A stretch of 64,000 nt of DNA from Sisyra terminalis (taxonomy: Eukaryota > Arthropoda > Insecta > Neuroptera > Sisyridae). The notes under the pieces are model-generated. The model did no database searches. It had not been told where the DNA came from and worked only from the letters and a program-made list of their open reading frames with translations. The DNA is taken from the NCBI GenBank assembly GCA_958496175.1, contig OY292275.1:51103701-51167700 (forward strand), read 5' to 3'. How positions within the stretch are numbered: the first letter of the stretch is position 1; every line of letters starts with the position of its first letter. The translations under genes were made by a program, and so were the position numbers. Positions 46,571-58,002 of this stretch are shown here, one piece after another.

Positions 46571-47984
46571 AACTTGCGATCGACTCGACTGCGTTTTTTA
46601 GTACTATCAAAACTGTTCCAAAAATCAGCCAGCACTATTATTTCTACTACTTTCTGCTCGGCGATTATTTTTAGAACTTCATTCCCATTTTACTTAATTT
46701 TTTTAATCTCTTAAAAAATAATTAACCAATTTTTCCTGCGATTCCTGCGAAAAACTAACCAATGTGTTACATAAAACAAAACATTTTTTTAGGAAACTTT
46801 GAAGAATTTAATGACATGTAGGAAGCATCCAACAAATACTTAAACAAGTTAAGAATTTTAAATTATTCAACTTATATATTTTAAGCTTTAAAACAAAGAT
46901 TTACGTTAAAAGGTCTTAAGCATCAAAACTTTTAAATGAAGCAAACTTTAGTAGTTATCTACAAAAATTGTTAAATAACCTTACAATAACTCAAAAATAT
47001 AAAATCGAATAGTTGAAATCCTTCGTAAAATACCAAAAAATAATAATTTAATACATAAATAATGCTAAAAGTCTTGTGTTGTAGGATAATTTTCATCAAA
47101 TTTGGAAACTAAATAGAATTTTTTTTTTTTATAATTTTTTTGTCAATTTTGTAGTATTGGTGTAACTAGATTTTACCAATATAGTGGTCCCCAAAAAACA
47201 AACTTATTTTAGACGAATTATAAGGATAATTTGTTGTTTTGAAAGTGAGGGTATGGTTTTTATAGGCCATACTTTCATTGAATCGTATTTGTTATTGCTT
47301 GATAGAAAGCAAAAAGTTTAGGACCTAAAAGTATTATTATTACGTTAATATAAAACTCCTCAGTAATTTTTTATTTGTTGTCCTACCCCGTCAAAATGAA
47401 CTACTTGTATCTTTGAATTGTACTTACAGCACTAATTTTCACTAAAGTCAATATAAATGATATTCTCATCTTTAAACAGGAAAGAACAGTCAATTTAAGA
47501 ATTAAGTAAGAAAATAAATAAAGAAGTCAAGTTCGACGAATTTAAAAGCCAGTGCCTCATGTATCATCATTCCATCCCTTCAATTTGAAATGAGGGAATT
47601 AAGAAATAAAGGATAACGTAAAAAATAATGGTCCATTAACTTTTGTTACATCTGCATTTTTGTGTAAGTTAACTGTCCCTGATAATTTACTTTTCTGTGT
47701 AAAAATTATTAACGTATAGTAAATACCTCTATTTTTCAATGTAAGGCAATGACGATTGAAAATGTAAGCTAGAAAAAAAATTCATATTTTTATTTTGGAA
47801 CAGTTACTCGAACACGTGTAAGATGACTTAAATATGTAAAATAATTGATAGTATTGCCAATAATCATAAATCGATTAGAGCCATCATGAATGATTACTGA
47901 TGCGTTAATATATTATATCGACTGTTAATAATGGTGTGACGAAATTATTTTCTTTTTTGGGATACATATAGAAAATATCTTTGA
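46571..47984. other. AT-rich sequence without recognised features
   Basis: No coding or structured repeat was found. Confidence 0.5.
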
Positions 47985-48275
47985 AAACGTGTTCTTTACT
48001 TTTCTTTACAACTCAAAAGATTTTTGCAAATCTTTTGTGTTTTTTATCGATTCGTTAAATTTGCAACATTTTTTTTTTGGAAAATTTTTGTTAATAAGTT
48101 TAAAAATATGATTATCTCAAGTTTGGGGACATAGTGAAGGAACAATTTTCAGGTTAATATTTATTTATTATTGTATAGAGATATTCATAGGGCTTAAAAA
48201 TTATAACCAACATCATTAGCCCAAGTAATGTTCTTTTCAAGGAAAAAAAAATACCATCATAGATCACTTGGATCT
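47985..48275 (+). repeat. Diverged copy of the 49.7-51.0 kb palindrome arm
   Basis: It aligns with about 50,500-50,775. Shared blocks include GTGTTCTTT, TTTTATCGATT, GGGACATAGTGA and ATTATAACCAA. It is more diverged than the two palindrome arms are from each other, so it is an older or independent copy. Confidence 0.6.
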
Positions 48276-48614
48276 TTCCTATCACTGAAAGGACAAGAAT
48301 TTATATATTTCATGTCAATTACCCATGTGTTCTGTCATAATAATAACAGACAAACGTATGTAATTCGGCAAAGACCGAGAACAAAGATTGTAACCACATA
48401 CTTGAAGTGAAAACTAAATATAATTGTCTCAAATTCGTAATAACTAATTGTTGTCAAGGTTTCAACTATTATTTTGATTTCAATCGATTGCTAATTTCAA
48501 TCAACTAATATCAAGCTAATATCAAAATCAATCAACAGCTTAGAAACTACTTAAGTTATTAATTATTAAATTACAACGTTAAATGTATATGTACTATATA
48601 TTGCAGTAACCGTA

Positions 48615-49236
48615 CAGGTCCCTGGCCATATTAATAGACGCGGTATGGTTTTGTATACAACCTAAAATAAGAGCTATTTTATTTTGGGTCCTAATTTTTG
48701 TTTGGTATTAACTTTCCTGTACAATTTTTTTTTATTACGCTTATTACCAACTAGCGTGACCAAAAATCATATTTACTTAAAAAAAAATTACCATCAAATT
48801 AATTAAACATCTTCTGAATTATGGCGAGCTGAATTGTTTAATATTTAATTGAAAGCTTTTTTACTGATATTTAAGTTCTCATTCTACTCAGTATGCTGTC
48901 TATGTAGGACAATACCGTATGCTGTATTTATGAATGATGATTCCATACGTGAATATTTTTTCTAAGGGCTATTTTTCTGTTGTCACCACTTCTTTGGCTA
49001 CTTTTTTCTTCAGCAACTTCCACATACTTTCAATGGGTTTCAAATCAAGGCTATTATCCTAAAGTAGGGTAATAGGGATAATAGACATGGTTTTACTTTT
49101 ACCAATAAAATATACTTTTTAAAAATCGATACGACTTTTTATAATGTAAAAAGTAAGCAATTTTAAATTTAATTTAGTAGAATATGTAAATTTTGCATAT
49201 AATCTTAAGTGCGTCTAATAATATGGGCAGGTACTG
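48615..49236 (-). mobile_element. Tc1-like transposon relic, copy 2
   Basis: Terminal repeats are CAGGTCCCTGGCCATATTAA (left) and CAGTACCTGCCCATATTATT (right, reversed), both continuing into AGACGC and both flanked by TA. The 622-bp body holds only the C-terminal part of a transposase on the minus strand near 48,975-49,065: DNSLDLKPIESMWKLLKKKV. The PIE glutamate is the third acid of the DDE triad. Stops follow. It is a deleted, non-autonomous member of the family also seen at 14.15-14.71 kb. Confidence 0.8.
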
Positions 49237-49747
49237 TAGTTCTACACTATGCCCTATAGTTAGCAATAACCTGGGAAGTTGATGCGATTTAAATAATTGA
49301 AATAAATAAAAAATCGATTAGAGCTTTCATCAATGATTACAGATATTTCGATCATGATTCTTGATCATGATATTTTGATATGATTACATACCCAAGGCGA
49401 ACGTCACTTTAGCGGATTTAATTTTCAGCAATTTTTTTCATAAGTAAATTGTTAAAATGGCCGCCAAAAAGTTTTCGTAAATCCATAGAACAACATCAAA
49501 ACTAGCTAGTTAAAGGTTTTTTATGGCAAAATATTTTTATTGATTAATTGAAAAAGAATTATAAAGTCATGACATTAGTCCACCGTAGGTAAATATTAAA
49601 ATTTGTGGTAAGTGCGATTAAAGGTGAAATAACTTTTGAAACAGTGATTTTATCAAAAAATTATAAGAAACCTTTTTTGTCCATACCATTCATATTTCGA
49701 CTGTTAGTAAAGGTGTGAAGAAATTGATCTTTTTTAAGGGACATATC
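49237..49747. other. AT-rich sequence
   Basis: Part of this stretch near 49,690-49,740 resembles 47,925-47,965 (CGACTGTTA, GGTGTGA, GAAATT). The repeat family may therefore extend beyond the palindrome arm. Confidence 0.4.
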
Positions 49748-50953
49748 GATGATCAACTCAAAGCTCTGTTTCACATTCAGTTTTCAACTTTTCACTCCTC
49801 ACTTTGGCAAGTGTCAAAGAGAAAACAAAATTTTGCAAAGACTTTCAATGACCTGCATTGGGAGAAAAAAAGCTCAAGAATATAAAAGGGTAATTCTCAT
49901 AAAACTTCGAAATTCTAATCCTTGACCTATGATTGTATCTTTTTTCTTAAAAAGAACATAACTAGGGCTAATGGTTTTGGTAATCAATTTTGAACCATAA
50001 TAATATCTCTATGGAATAATAAATAAAACGTAATCTGAAAATCATTGCCTCACTATGTCCCAAGCTTAAGATTAGCACATTTTTGAACTTTTATTCAAAA
50101 ATTTTTCAAAAAAAATGTTTGTAAATTTGACTTATCAATTAAAAACACAATAAATCTCCAAAAATCATTTGAGTTTGGAACGATAATTAAAGAACACGTT
50201 TAGAAATAAAATTTTTATATATCGATGGCTCAGTTCAAAACTGAACCAACTCAAAAATCAAAGTTTTGAAACAAACGAGCTCAATGTTTTAAAAAAACTT
50301 TGATTAACTTGTTAGAAAATAACCCTTTTTGGTTCTTTTCATTTTCATAAAAGTTATTGAAGTAAAGCAAAATAAACTATTTTAAATTTTCTTATCTACA
50401 AAAAAAATATAAAATACTTTCAGAAAATATCAATTTCAAAATTTTTTTTGAGTTATTTCAGTTTTGAACTGAGCCATCGATATATAAAAATTTTATTTGT
50501 AAACCTGTTCTTTAATTATCGTTCCAAACTCAAATGATTTTTGGAAATTTATTGTGTTTTTAATCGATAAGTCAAATTTACAAACATTTTTTTTGAAAAA
50601 TTTTTGAATAAAAGTTCAAAAATGTGCTAATCTTAAGCTTGGGACATAGTGAGGCAATGATTTTCAGAGTACGTTTTATTTATTATTCCATAGAGAATTC
50701 TTATGGTTCAGAAATTATAACCAAAACCATTAGCCTTTGTTATGTTTTTCTTAAGAAAAAAGATGCAATCATAGGTCAAGGATTAGAATTTTGAAGCTTT
50801 ATGAGAATTACCCTTTTATATTCTTGAGCTTTTTTTCTCCCAATGCAGGTCATTGAAAGTCTTTGCAAAATTTTGTTTTCTCTTTGACACTTGTCAAGGT
50901 GCGGAATGAAAAGTTGAAAACTGAATGTGAAGCAGAGCTTTGAGTTGATCATC
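49748..50953. repeat. 1.2-kb near-perfect palindrome
   Basis: Arms of about 510 bp (49,748-50,257 and 50,443-50,953) are inverted copies that differ at only a small fraction of positions, separated by a ~185-bp loop. The outer tips are GATGATCAACTCAAAGC and its complement; the inner tips include ATCGATGGCTCAGTTCAAAA. Short open frames in the arms have no recognisable domain. It could be a fold-back transposon or a local inverted duplication. The third copy at 47,985-48,275 favours a mobile family. Confidence 0.8.
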
Positions 50954-52721
50954 TGAACAAATTGGTTTCGACTGAAACCGCTTCGATTGATCGTTCTAAA
51001 AAGCTTTACGAGCGCCAATTTGGCTCGAATATTCGTGCAAACACAATATCATCGAGTTAATGAACAGCTTAATGTAGTGTTGCGGTCAAGTTCTTTGAAC
51101 TCGAAACTTTGATTTGGGGCAAACCCCCGGCGTGCAAGAACTAACCACCACACATATTCGACAAACGTATCCTAATGGAACAAACCGAAATTCACGTAAA
51201 CTCTCCAACTCAAAACTCAACGAGACCAAATCCGTTTTATTTTTCAAATTATGTAACTTGAATAAGGAAAATAAATTGTCTGGCATGTTTGCAAAGAATT
51301 TTTGATATTAACATTTAAATAAAACCGTTCGTCTATTGTGTCCGTTCGCTTGTCCGTCCGTCTGTCGGTCTGTTTCTTTAGTATACAATGGAACGCGACA
51401 GTTTCATGTCAGAAGCAAAAGTTACGAGAGTTGGTCTCGATTTAAATGCAAATTGCTTCATAAGGCTTCGACTACGCACGAATATATTACGCCACATTCG
51501 CCGTATGTTTGGTCCTAACGCCCATTTGTCCCACAAACTACAATTCCTCATATCCATACTGTATAGTTGGCCCATCAAAGCATAAACATTCCATCAAATA
51601 TTCCATAAGTTAAAGCGAATAAAATTAGAAACATAACGGAAAAAAAACCACCAACTTTTTCTCAACTAACATGAAAATCTATCATATGCGATGACAAAAA
51701 GTTTATGAGCAATTTTATCCTTTTATATATTCATGACTTTTCTGAATTTTAAGCAGACGAATAAGACAACGAGCTCGTTTTATATCGAAATCTATTCAAC
51801 GAGTAGGGAAGAATAAATATATGAAAATTATAAAAAATTTCAGAAGCTTGTTTTGTATTTCGACTTGAGGGAGTCGCTTTTATGTCCTGTTTGAGTCGCC
51901 GAAACACGTTTTTGCTTTTTATTTTTTGTTTTATTATAGTTTCGGCAGGGGGTTGAAATTGGGGTGCACACGTGAGCTATTAAGAGAAAATTTGGAAGTT
52001 TAAATTGGTAGTAAGATTACAAAGTGTCTTCTTTATGAGTTTTGTGTGAAAGTGGTTTCATTTCATGAACAATCTTGAAACAACCCTACCAACTCATTCA
52101 ACACGAAAATTTGAATTTCTTCCAGTTTCCAGACTAAGAAAATACCATACCCACTTATGTACAGAGGCCTATACATCTTGAAAACTGTTATTTAGTAAAG
52201 ACATGTTTTCGGGATTATTTTCATAGTTTTGAAAGAAAGTGTGTATGATATCTGTAATTGGCTTATAATTAGCAGGAAATTACATACCAATATTAGTCAA
52301 ATTTGTCCAATTATTTATACTAAATAATATAACACAGTTCAATGATATTATTTATACAATAGGTATATAAAATGTATTGTGGTCTTATTCAATTTTAATA
52401 AAAATATTTTTAAAGTTCACTGAAAACGAATACCCATAGAATATTATCATGATTATCGAAGAAATAAGACGAAAACAAGACTACAAGATTAAAAAGAACG
52501 CAAAAAGTTCATCAAATAAAATTTAATAAAATACACACCAAAGGTATTGGAAATTATTTACAAGATCAAATTCCATAGATTTTAAGTGGTGATTTAAGTG
52601 TTATCATTGTATTGATACAATGATCTCTTTGAGTTTCTGGACACCAAATTTATTTTTAAAATGTATAGCAGTTGCAGTATCAAAAACAGTAGTTGACGAT
52701 ATATTACGTAATTACAAGTAA
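50954..52721. other. Mixed unique sequence with a short simple repeat
   Basis: A TCCG/TCTG tetranucleotide-like run is at 51,336-51,373. The region 51,080-51,600 is less AT-rich, but its overlapping 60-66-codon frames on both strands are not convincing genes. Confidence 0.45.
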
Positions 52722-52930
52722 TTTTTGATCATCCATCTGAGATTGGCTGATGATAGAAACGCCCTCTCTTTTTGTTCTTTAAAATTTTCCATTGATTTTT
52801 GATCACCCAGTTGTGAATGAGTGAAGGTGAGAACGCCCTGTCTTTGTTTTCTTCAAGGTCTTTCCACTGATTTTCGATCATCCAACTGTGGGAACGCCCC
52901 CACAGTGGGTACGGCCTTTCTATGTTTCAA
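52722..52930. repeat. 75-bp tandem repeat, about 2.8 units
   Basis: Units start at 52,722, 52,796 and 52,871 with TTTTTGATCATCC, TTTTTGATCACCC and TTTTCGATCATCC. Each contains GAACGCCC about 40 bp later. The last unit is shortened and changed. Confidence 0.75.
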
Positions 52931-54938
52931 ACCCTTATTATCATAAGTAAACCCTACAATTATCCTAATCTCAAAATTTTACATCCGTTTCACTATCTTG
53001 AAGGTTCCTATTCTAGCAAGGGTAAATTGTACACATAAATTTTTTTTCAAATTTTTTTGTTTAATATTATCAAATTTTGCTTTAGATGATGTAATTATTC
53101 AATTAACTTCAATAAAATAGATTAACGATTTTTCGAATGCCTGAAAAAATTGAAAAATAAACCAACGAAACATTACAAAGTATATAAATTTAGCATTTTA
53201 AAATTATTTTTATCCGATTTTTCATGAAATAATCTTTTAATATTAATACGCATGAATGAGATTAAACATACCGATTTATTTTTATAGTATTTTTTTCACT
53301 CAAACATTTAAATTTAAGTTCATTGCAAAATTGCAACCAAACTAAATAAGCCAACATTACATTTACTCTTATCTTATAAAATTTGAAATCGTTTTTTTTT
53401 TACTTTGTTAACTTCATTCAATCTCTAATACAAATATTCACCAAATGGAAATCTTTAATATTGTCCTGCTAAATGAAACTGCTTAAATTTATAAAGATAA
53501 AAATATAAAAACCGTTACGAATCTTGAAAAGACAATTCAACGAAAATAATTTGTATAATAAAAGAACATTTTCTTTTTATTCACGTTTATCCTTTTCTTT
53601 CAAAAATGGCTAAATTACGGAAAAAGCTTTCGCGACCAAAAAGATAAAATGAAAATTTATTACAATTATGCAGAAAATTGCATGTTAAACTTCTTTTATT
53701 GCCTGCAAAGAACAATTATAGCACTATAATGTTTTTGAGCGGTCATTGCCAGGAAAGTTTTCATCACAAAAAATAATTTTGATGAATTTCGGATTGTTCT
53801 TTTATTTGTACTACGGGAAAAATTGTCTGGCTAAGCTTAATGGCAAATTTTATGTTCTTCGGGATAAAAAGAACGAAGTGAAGTAAAATTTTAACACAAT
53901 ATTCGTTAAGGGTTTGTTGCAACTCTTTGAAATCCCATAAAGGCGAAGATGTAAAGCTCGGAAAGCTTCAAGTAAACAGAGAATAATAAATTATCTCCAT
54001 TTTATTACTGCCGCTCATAAAAGCTCTTTTGAAACAATATTCTACGTGGACACAGTAAACAAATCTTATTGAGAAATCAAAGCGATGAACCAGCACTTCA
54101 TCTCCGTATACACGTTTTTCAAATGCCCAGTCCAGAAATAAAAAAGAGCATTGAGCCAAAAGCTCGTGCTTGCGTTGGTACCACTGACTATCCGGTTCGA
54201 AAGCTTGCGTGCGAAAGCTCGGGACAGTTTGTTGGCGGAACGGCATCAATTCCCCGAAGAGATATAACGTTTTTCATATTCGACTTGCTCACTTTTGAAA
54301 TGTAGATGCTACGTACGAAACGTTTTAATGTGTCCACTAAACGATATAACGACTGCGACTACGTTAACGGAAACTTTTTGCATTAATTACTAATTTTTAT
54401 TATACGTTCTCGGCGGCGAGAACTTCTACAATTTCAAGCGTTTCCCACAAATAGCTATCAAGTTGTGTTTGGCTGAAATGATAAACGATTGTCCTCGATA
54501 TTAGCATAAAGATTTTAGCCAACTGCAACCGATTACAAATGGAAATTTTCGGTGAGCTTTTCGCTTTAAAAGTGGTCTCCGAATTCACTACTTCAAGTGA
54601 ATCGATATTTAAAAAAAAGGAAGAATATTTATCCCTTGTAATCAAATGTAAATTAGTATCCTAAAATACTACAAATTTTCTGTACAGTTAAAAAGACAAT
54701 TGTGTAAGGGTAGCGGGAATATGTAAATCAATTTTTCTTCAGTACTGTTTCGAAATAAAGGTCAATAACTTTAATTATCGGTGAAGTGTAAAGGATGATA
54801 GGAAAATTTATTCAAACTCAGTCAATAGTGCACAACATATATTACCTTCATGATGAAAATGGACTTGATATCACATGAGTAAAAACCACTTTTCAATTTC
54901 CTAAATATACATTAAGTAGGTACGTTGAAATGTAATCA
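52931..54938. other. AT-rich sequence without recognised genes
   Basis: The part at 54,060-54,360 is less AT-rich, with overlapping frames on both strands and no recognisable domain. Confidence 0.45.
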
Positions 54939-55565
54939 TAAATGAAATGTATGGTAATCATTAAAATGCTTTTCAAAATTTTTACATTTTGAAATTATTG
55001 TCTTAAGATGGCTAGAGTGTTAAGGTATAAACACTAAGGTGCACTAGTATAAAAAAATATAAATAACATACAAAATTTATCAATTTGGATCACCAATTTG
55101 TATAAAGTATGACATTATTTGCTGAATACCGGATTCGTTGTTGAAGAAAAAAAAAATTTGTTAACCAATGGAAATAAATTCTTGGATTCATTATATCAGT
55201 GTTTCCAAGTTGTGGCCCGTGGACCACTGGTGGCCTGAGAGGCAAGTTATAAATGTTATAAATGAAATATAATCATAAAAATGCTTTTCAAAACTTTAAC
55301 ATTTTGAAATTATTGTCTTAAGATGGCTAGAGTGTTAAGGTATAAAAACTAAGGAGCTCTAGTAAAAAAAATATAAATAACATACAAAATTTATCAATTT
55401 GGATCACCAATTTGTATTAAGTATGAGATTATTTGCTGAATTCGGATTCGTTACTGAAGAAAGAAAATTTTAATTTGTTAACCAACGGGAATAAATTCTT
55501 GGATTCATTATATCAGTGTTTCCCAAGTTGTGGCCCGTGGACCACTGGTGGTCCGAGAGCCAATT
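54939..55565. repeat. Tandem duplication, ~319-bp unit, two copies
   Basis: Copy 1 runs from 54,939 to about 55,245 and copy 2 from 55,258 to about 55,565. They share long blocks such as GAAATTATTGTCTTAAGATG and GGATCACCAATTTGTAT. Each ends in CAGTGTTTCC(C)AAGTTGTGGCCCGTGGACC split by one indel, which resembles a hAT terminus. Divergence is moderate, so the duplication is not recent. Confidence 0.8.
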
Positions 55566-56314
55566 CTTGGTAGTCTGTATACCCAAAGTTTCATAAGGAA
55601 CAATCGAGCAACAATAAATAAATAACAATCAACAACCGAGCAACAAATTTATTTTCATTTTTACATATCTACCTCTTTCTAGTCTTATCGGAGCACATAT
55701 TTATTATAATCGATAATAAATGGATAAAGTTGACCATTTTCTTGACATTGGATCAAAATATCAAACTACATACTAAACTAATGTAGGAAATTTTAATTTT
55801 TCATGGTTTCTACTGGTTACCTACTTTTCATTTCTTAAGCCACTTAACCACGAAGTATTGATACTAAGGGTCCGAATGTAATGTAAAAAAAATGGCTTCA
55901 ATCCGAGGTCCAGTACTACTAAAGAACACTACTTTTCACAAAGCACACGTTTGAATCATTTCGCGGGAAAAGTTGTTGTTATTAACAATTGTGAATTTCA
56001 ATCTTCTGCACTGTGGAAAATATGTCAAGATATATGTCACCTACACAAGAGTGTCTAATACACTAACTTTTGTTACCTTAGGACCTTAGTTACCTTACAT
56101 AAAGTACATAGTGGCAATGGCGCATATAAGTCCCAAGCCGTTCTAGACCTTATTCAATATTTCGCCCATTTTGCTCCATAACAAATTACTAAAATAAGAC
56201 TTTTAATTTTCAAATTAAATACTTAAGTTATGAATAAATTCGTACAAAACTTCTTATGAATTAACATTTAGATTTTAATATAACTTATTAATTCCAATAA
56301 TTTTTTTCAATGTA
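55566..56314. other. AT-rich sequence, possibly part of a hAT relic
   Basis: GGTCCAGTACTACTAAAGAA at 55,910-55,929 could be a decayed right end matching the hAT-like start at 55,513, but the match is too weak to call. Confidence 0.35.
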
Positions 56315-56400
56315 CTAGCTGAACCCGGCAGACGTTATCCTACCAGTCTATAGTTTTAAATTAATATGACGTATTTCGACTACCAGGATTTGTAAAACAC
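56315..56400 (-). mobile_element. Helitron-like 3' end
   Basis: On the minus strand AACGTCTGCCGGGTTCAG is followed by CTAG and T. This terminus is common to insect Helitron-like elements. The body and 5' end were not delimited. Confidence 0.45.
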
Positions 56401-56559
56401 TTTAATGCTCTAACAAAAATGGATCGAACTAGGCAAGAAGTTCCACGGTTTCTAAAAAATTACTGTTAAAAGGATCTTATTAGAAAATTCCATAAAATAA
56501 ATATTTTTCATACTTAATTGATGATGTTAGATACATTCATAGCTAAACTAGCCCAAATC

Positions 56560-56680
56560 AATTTTTGAATTTGAATTGCCTGTACATTATTTCGCCTCTA
56601 AAGTTTTAACGTTTCGAAAATTTTGCCCCCCCCCCCCTAGAATCGTGCCGCTCTAGGCCCGAGCATCACGGGTCTAAGCT
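56560..56680 (+). repeat. Dispersed repeat, copy 2, with C-run
   Basis: It aligns with the reverse complement of 24,066-24,205 (TTTGAATTG, GTACATTATTTCGCCT, CTCTAGGCCC). A run of 12 C lies at 56,626-56,637, next to CTAG. Confidence 0.5.
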
Positions 56681-57274
56681 TAAATCTTTCACTACATAGT
56701 GGTACATAGTTTTGGTTTAAGTTAGTACTGCAAAGTCACTAATGGCGGCGCTTCCTCTTAACACATATCTCATCTCGTGTTGAAAGATTAAACTATCTTT
56801 TTAAAACCTTAGGTACGTTTTAAATATTAACGCTGCTAGTGACAAAAAAGAGAACTTTTATATGAGTCTATTATTGTGCACACGAATTTTGTGAAAAAGC
56901 CTATACCGTTCGGATTTCTTGCATCTATACTTCGAGCATTTAATCATAATTGGTTCGATTATCGAAAAGGACATAGGACGATAAGTATAGTGAATCGGTC
57001 CCATTAGGGTATTTGGTTCATAATATCAGGGTATGTTGGTACTATTAAGATACATTAATTCGGCAAGTTTCAAATCCCTGTATATTAACGTTTCTTCAAA
57101 AATCGAAAAAAGCTGGAAATCAGAAAACAATTTTTATCTCAGAAACTTGTAAATCGATTTATTTGAATTTTGGATATGTTATTGGGGCTGATGAAGTTTC
57201 TAGAAAAAAATTAAGAGCTTTATCGGTTTATAAGATCTTTGAAAAAAGAGAGCTTTTTCTTTTAATTTTAGTTT
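56681..57274. other. AT-rich sequence without recognised features
   Basis: Nothing recognised. Confidence 0.45.
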
Positions 57275-57278
57275 TTAA

Positions 57279-57998
57279 GGGTGGATCACCGTCAGAACGT
57301 AAAAAAAATGACTTTTTTAAAACGTTTTAGAGATATTAAAAAACGGTTTTCGGCATGTAAAAGTTGAAGTTTTGAACTATTTTTTTTTATTTGTCCTGAT
57401 ATGTATCCCCCACCCCCACTCCCTTTTACAGCGCTTTGAAAAAGGGTCTTCAAAAATGAGGAGACAAACGGGAGACAAGTTTTCTCAGAAACCGGAAGTC
57501 GGATCATGATTTTTCAAAGAATGTAGGTTTTAGTAATGCGTCTTCTTGGTACTGAACCTCAAAAATCCGAAAAAAATTGAAAATTCACAAAATGGCGCGA
57601 CTTTGAAAAAAAAGTTAAAAAAAAGACCTTTTTTTGGACCTTTCCCCCTCTCCCACGTTGAGGGGGGAGGTTTGGCCAATTTCAGAGGTTCAGTACCAAG
57701 AAGACGTGTTAAACTATAACACTCTCCAGTTTCAAGTCAATCCGTCGGATAGTTTCAGAGAAATATTGTCTCCCAGTTTTAAAAAGTTGATTTCGAGAAA
57801 AACGCATTTAAAGTTTTTTTAAGATATTTTTTTATGTTATTATCAATTTATTCAATTTTTATCAGTGAAAATACATTAGTCAGCTATTCCAGGACCATAT
57901 AATATATCGACAAATCCTTTTAACACGTTATTCTTGAATGTTATAAGAAGACATTTATGAAAAAAAAAATCGATTTTTTTTCTGATGGTGATCCACCC
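57279..57998. mobile_element. TTAA-flanked fold-back MITE
   Basis: The outer inverted repeat is GGGTGGATCACCGTCAGAA / GGGTGGATCACCATCAGAA (18 of 19), and TTAA flanks both sides (57,275-57,278 and 57,999-58,002). A second inner inverted pair, CGTCTTCTTGGTACTGAACC, lies at about 57,539 and on the opposite strand at about 57,705. With weaker matches between them, the whole 720-bp element folds back on itself. Duplication of TTAA is typical of piggyBac-type transposition. No coding sequence is seen. Confidence 0.75.
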
Positions 57999-58002
57999 TT
58001 AA

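Noticed and set aside
53138..53176. CCTGAAAAAATTG ... CCAACGAAACATT, hammerhead-like
   Set aside because: It may be a decayed family D motif, but the core is lost and stem II is only 3 bp, so it cannot be distinguished from chance.
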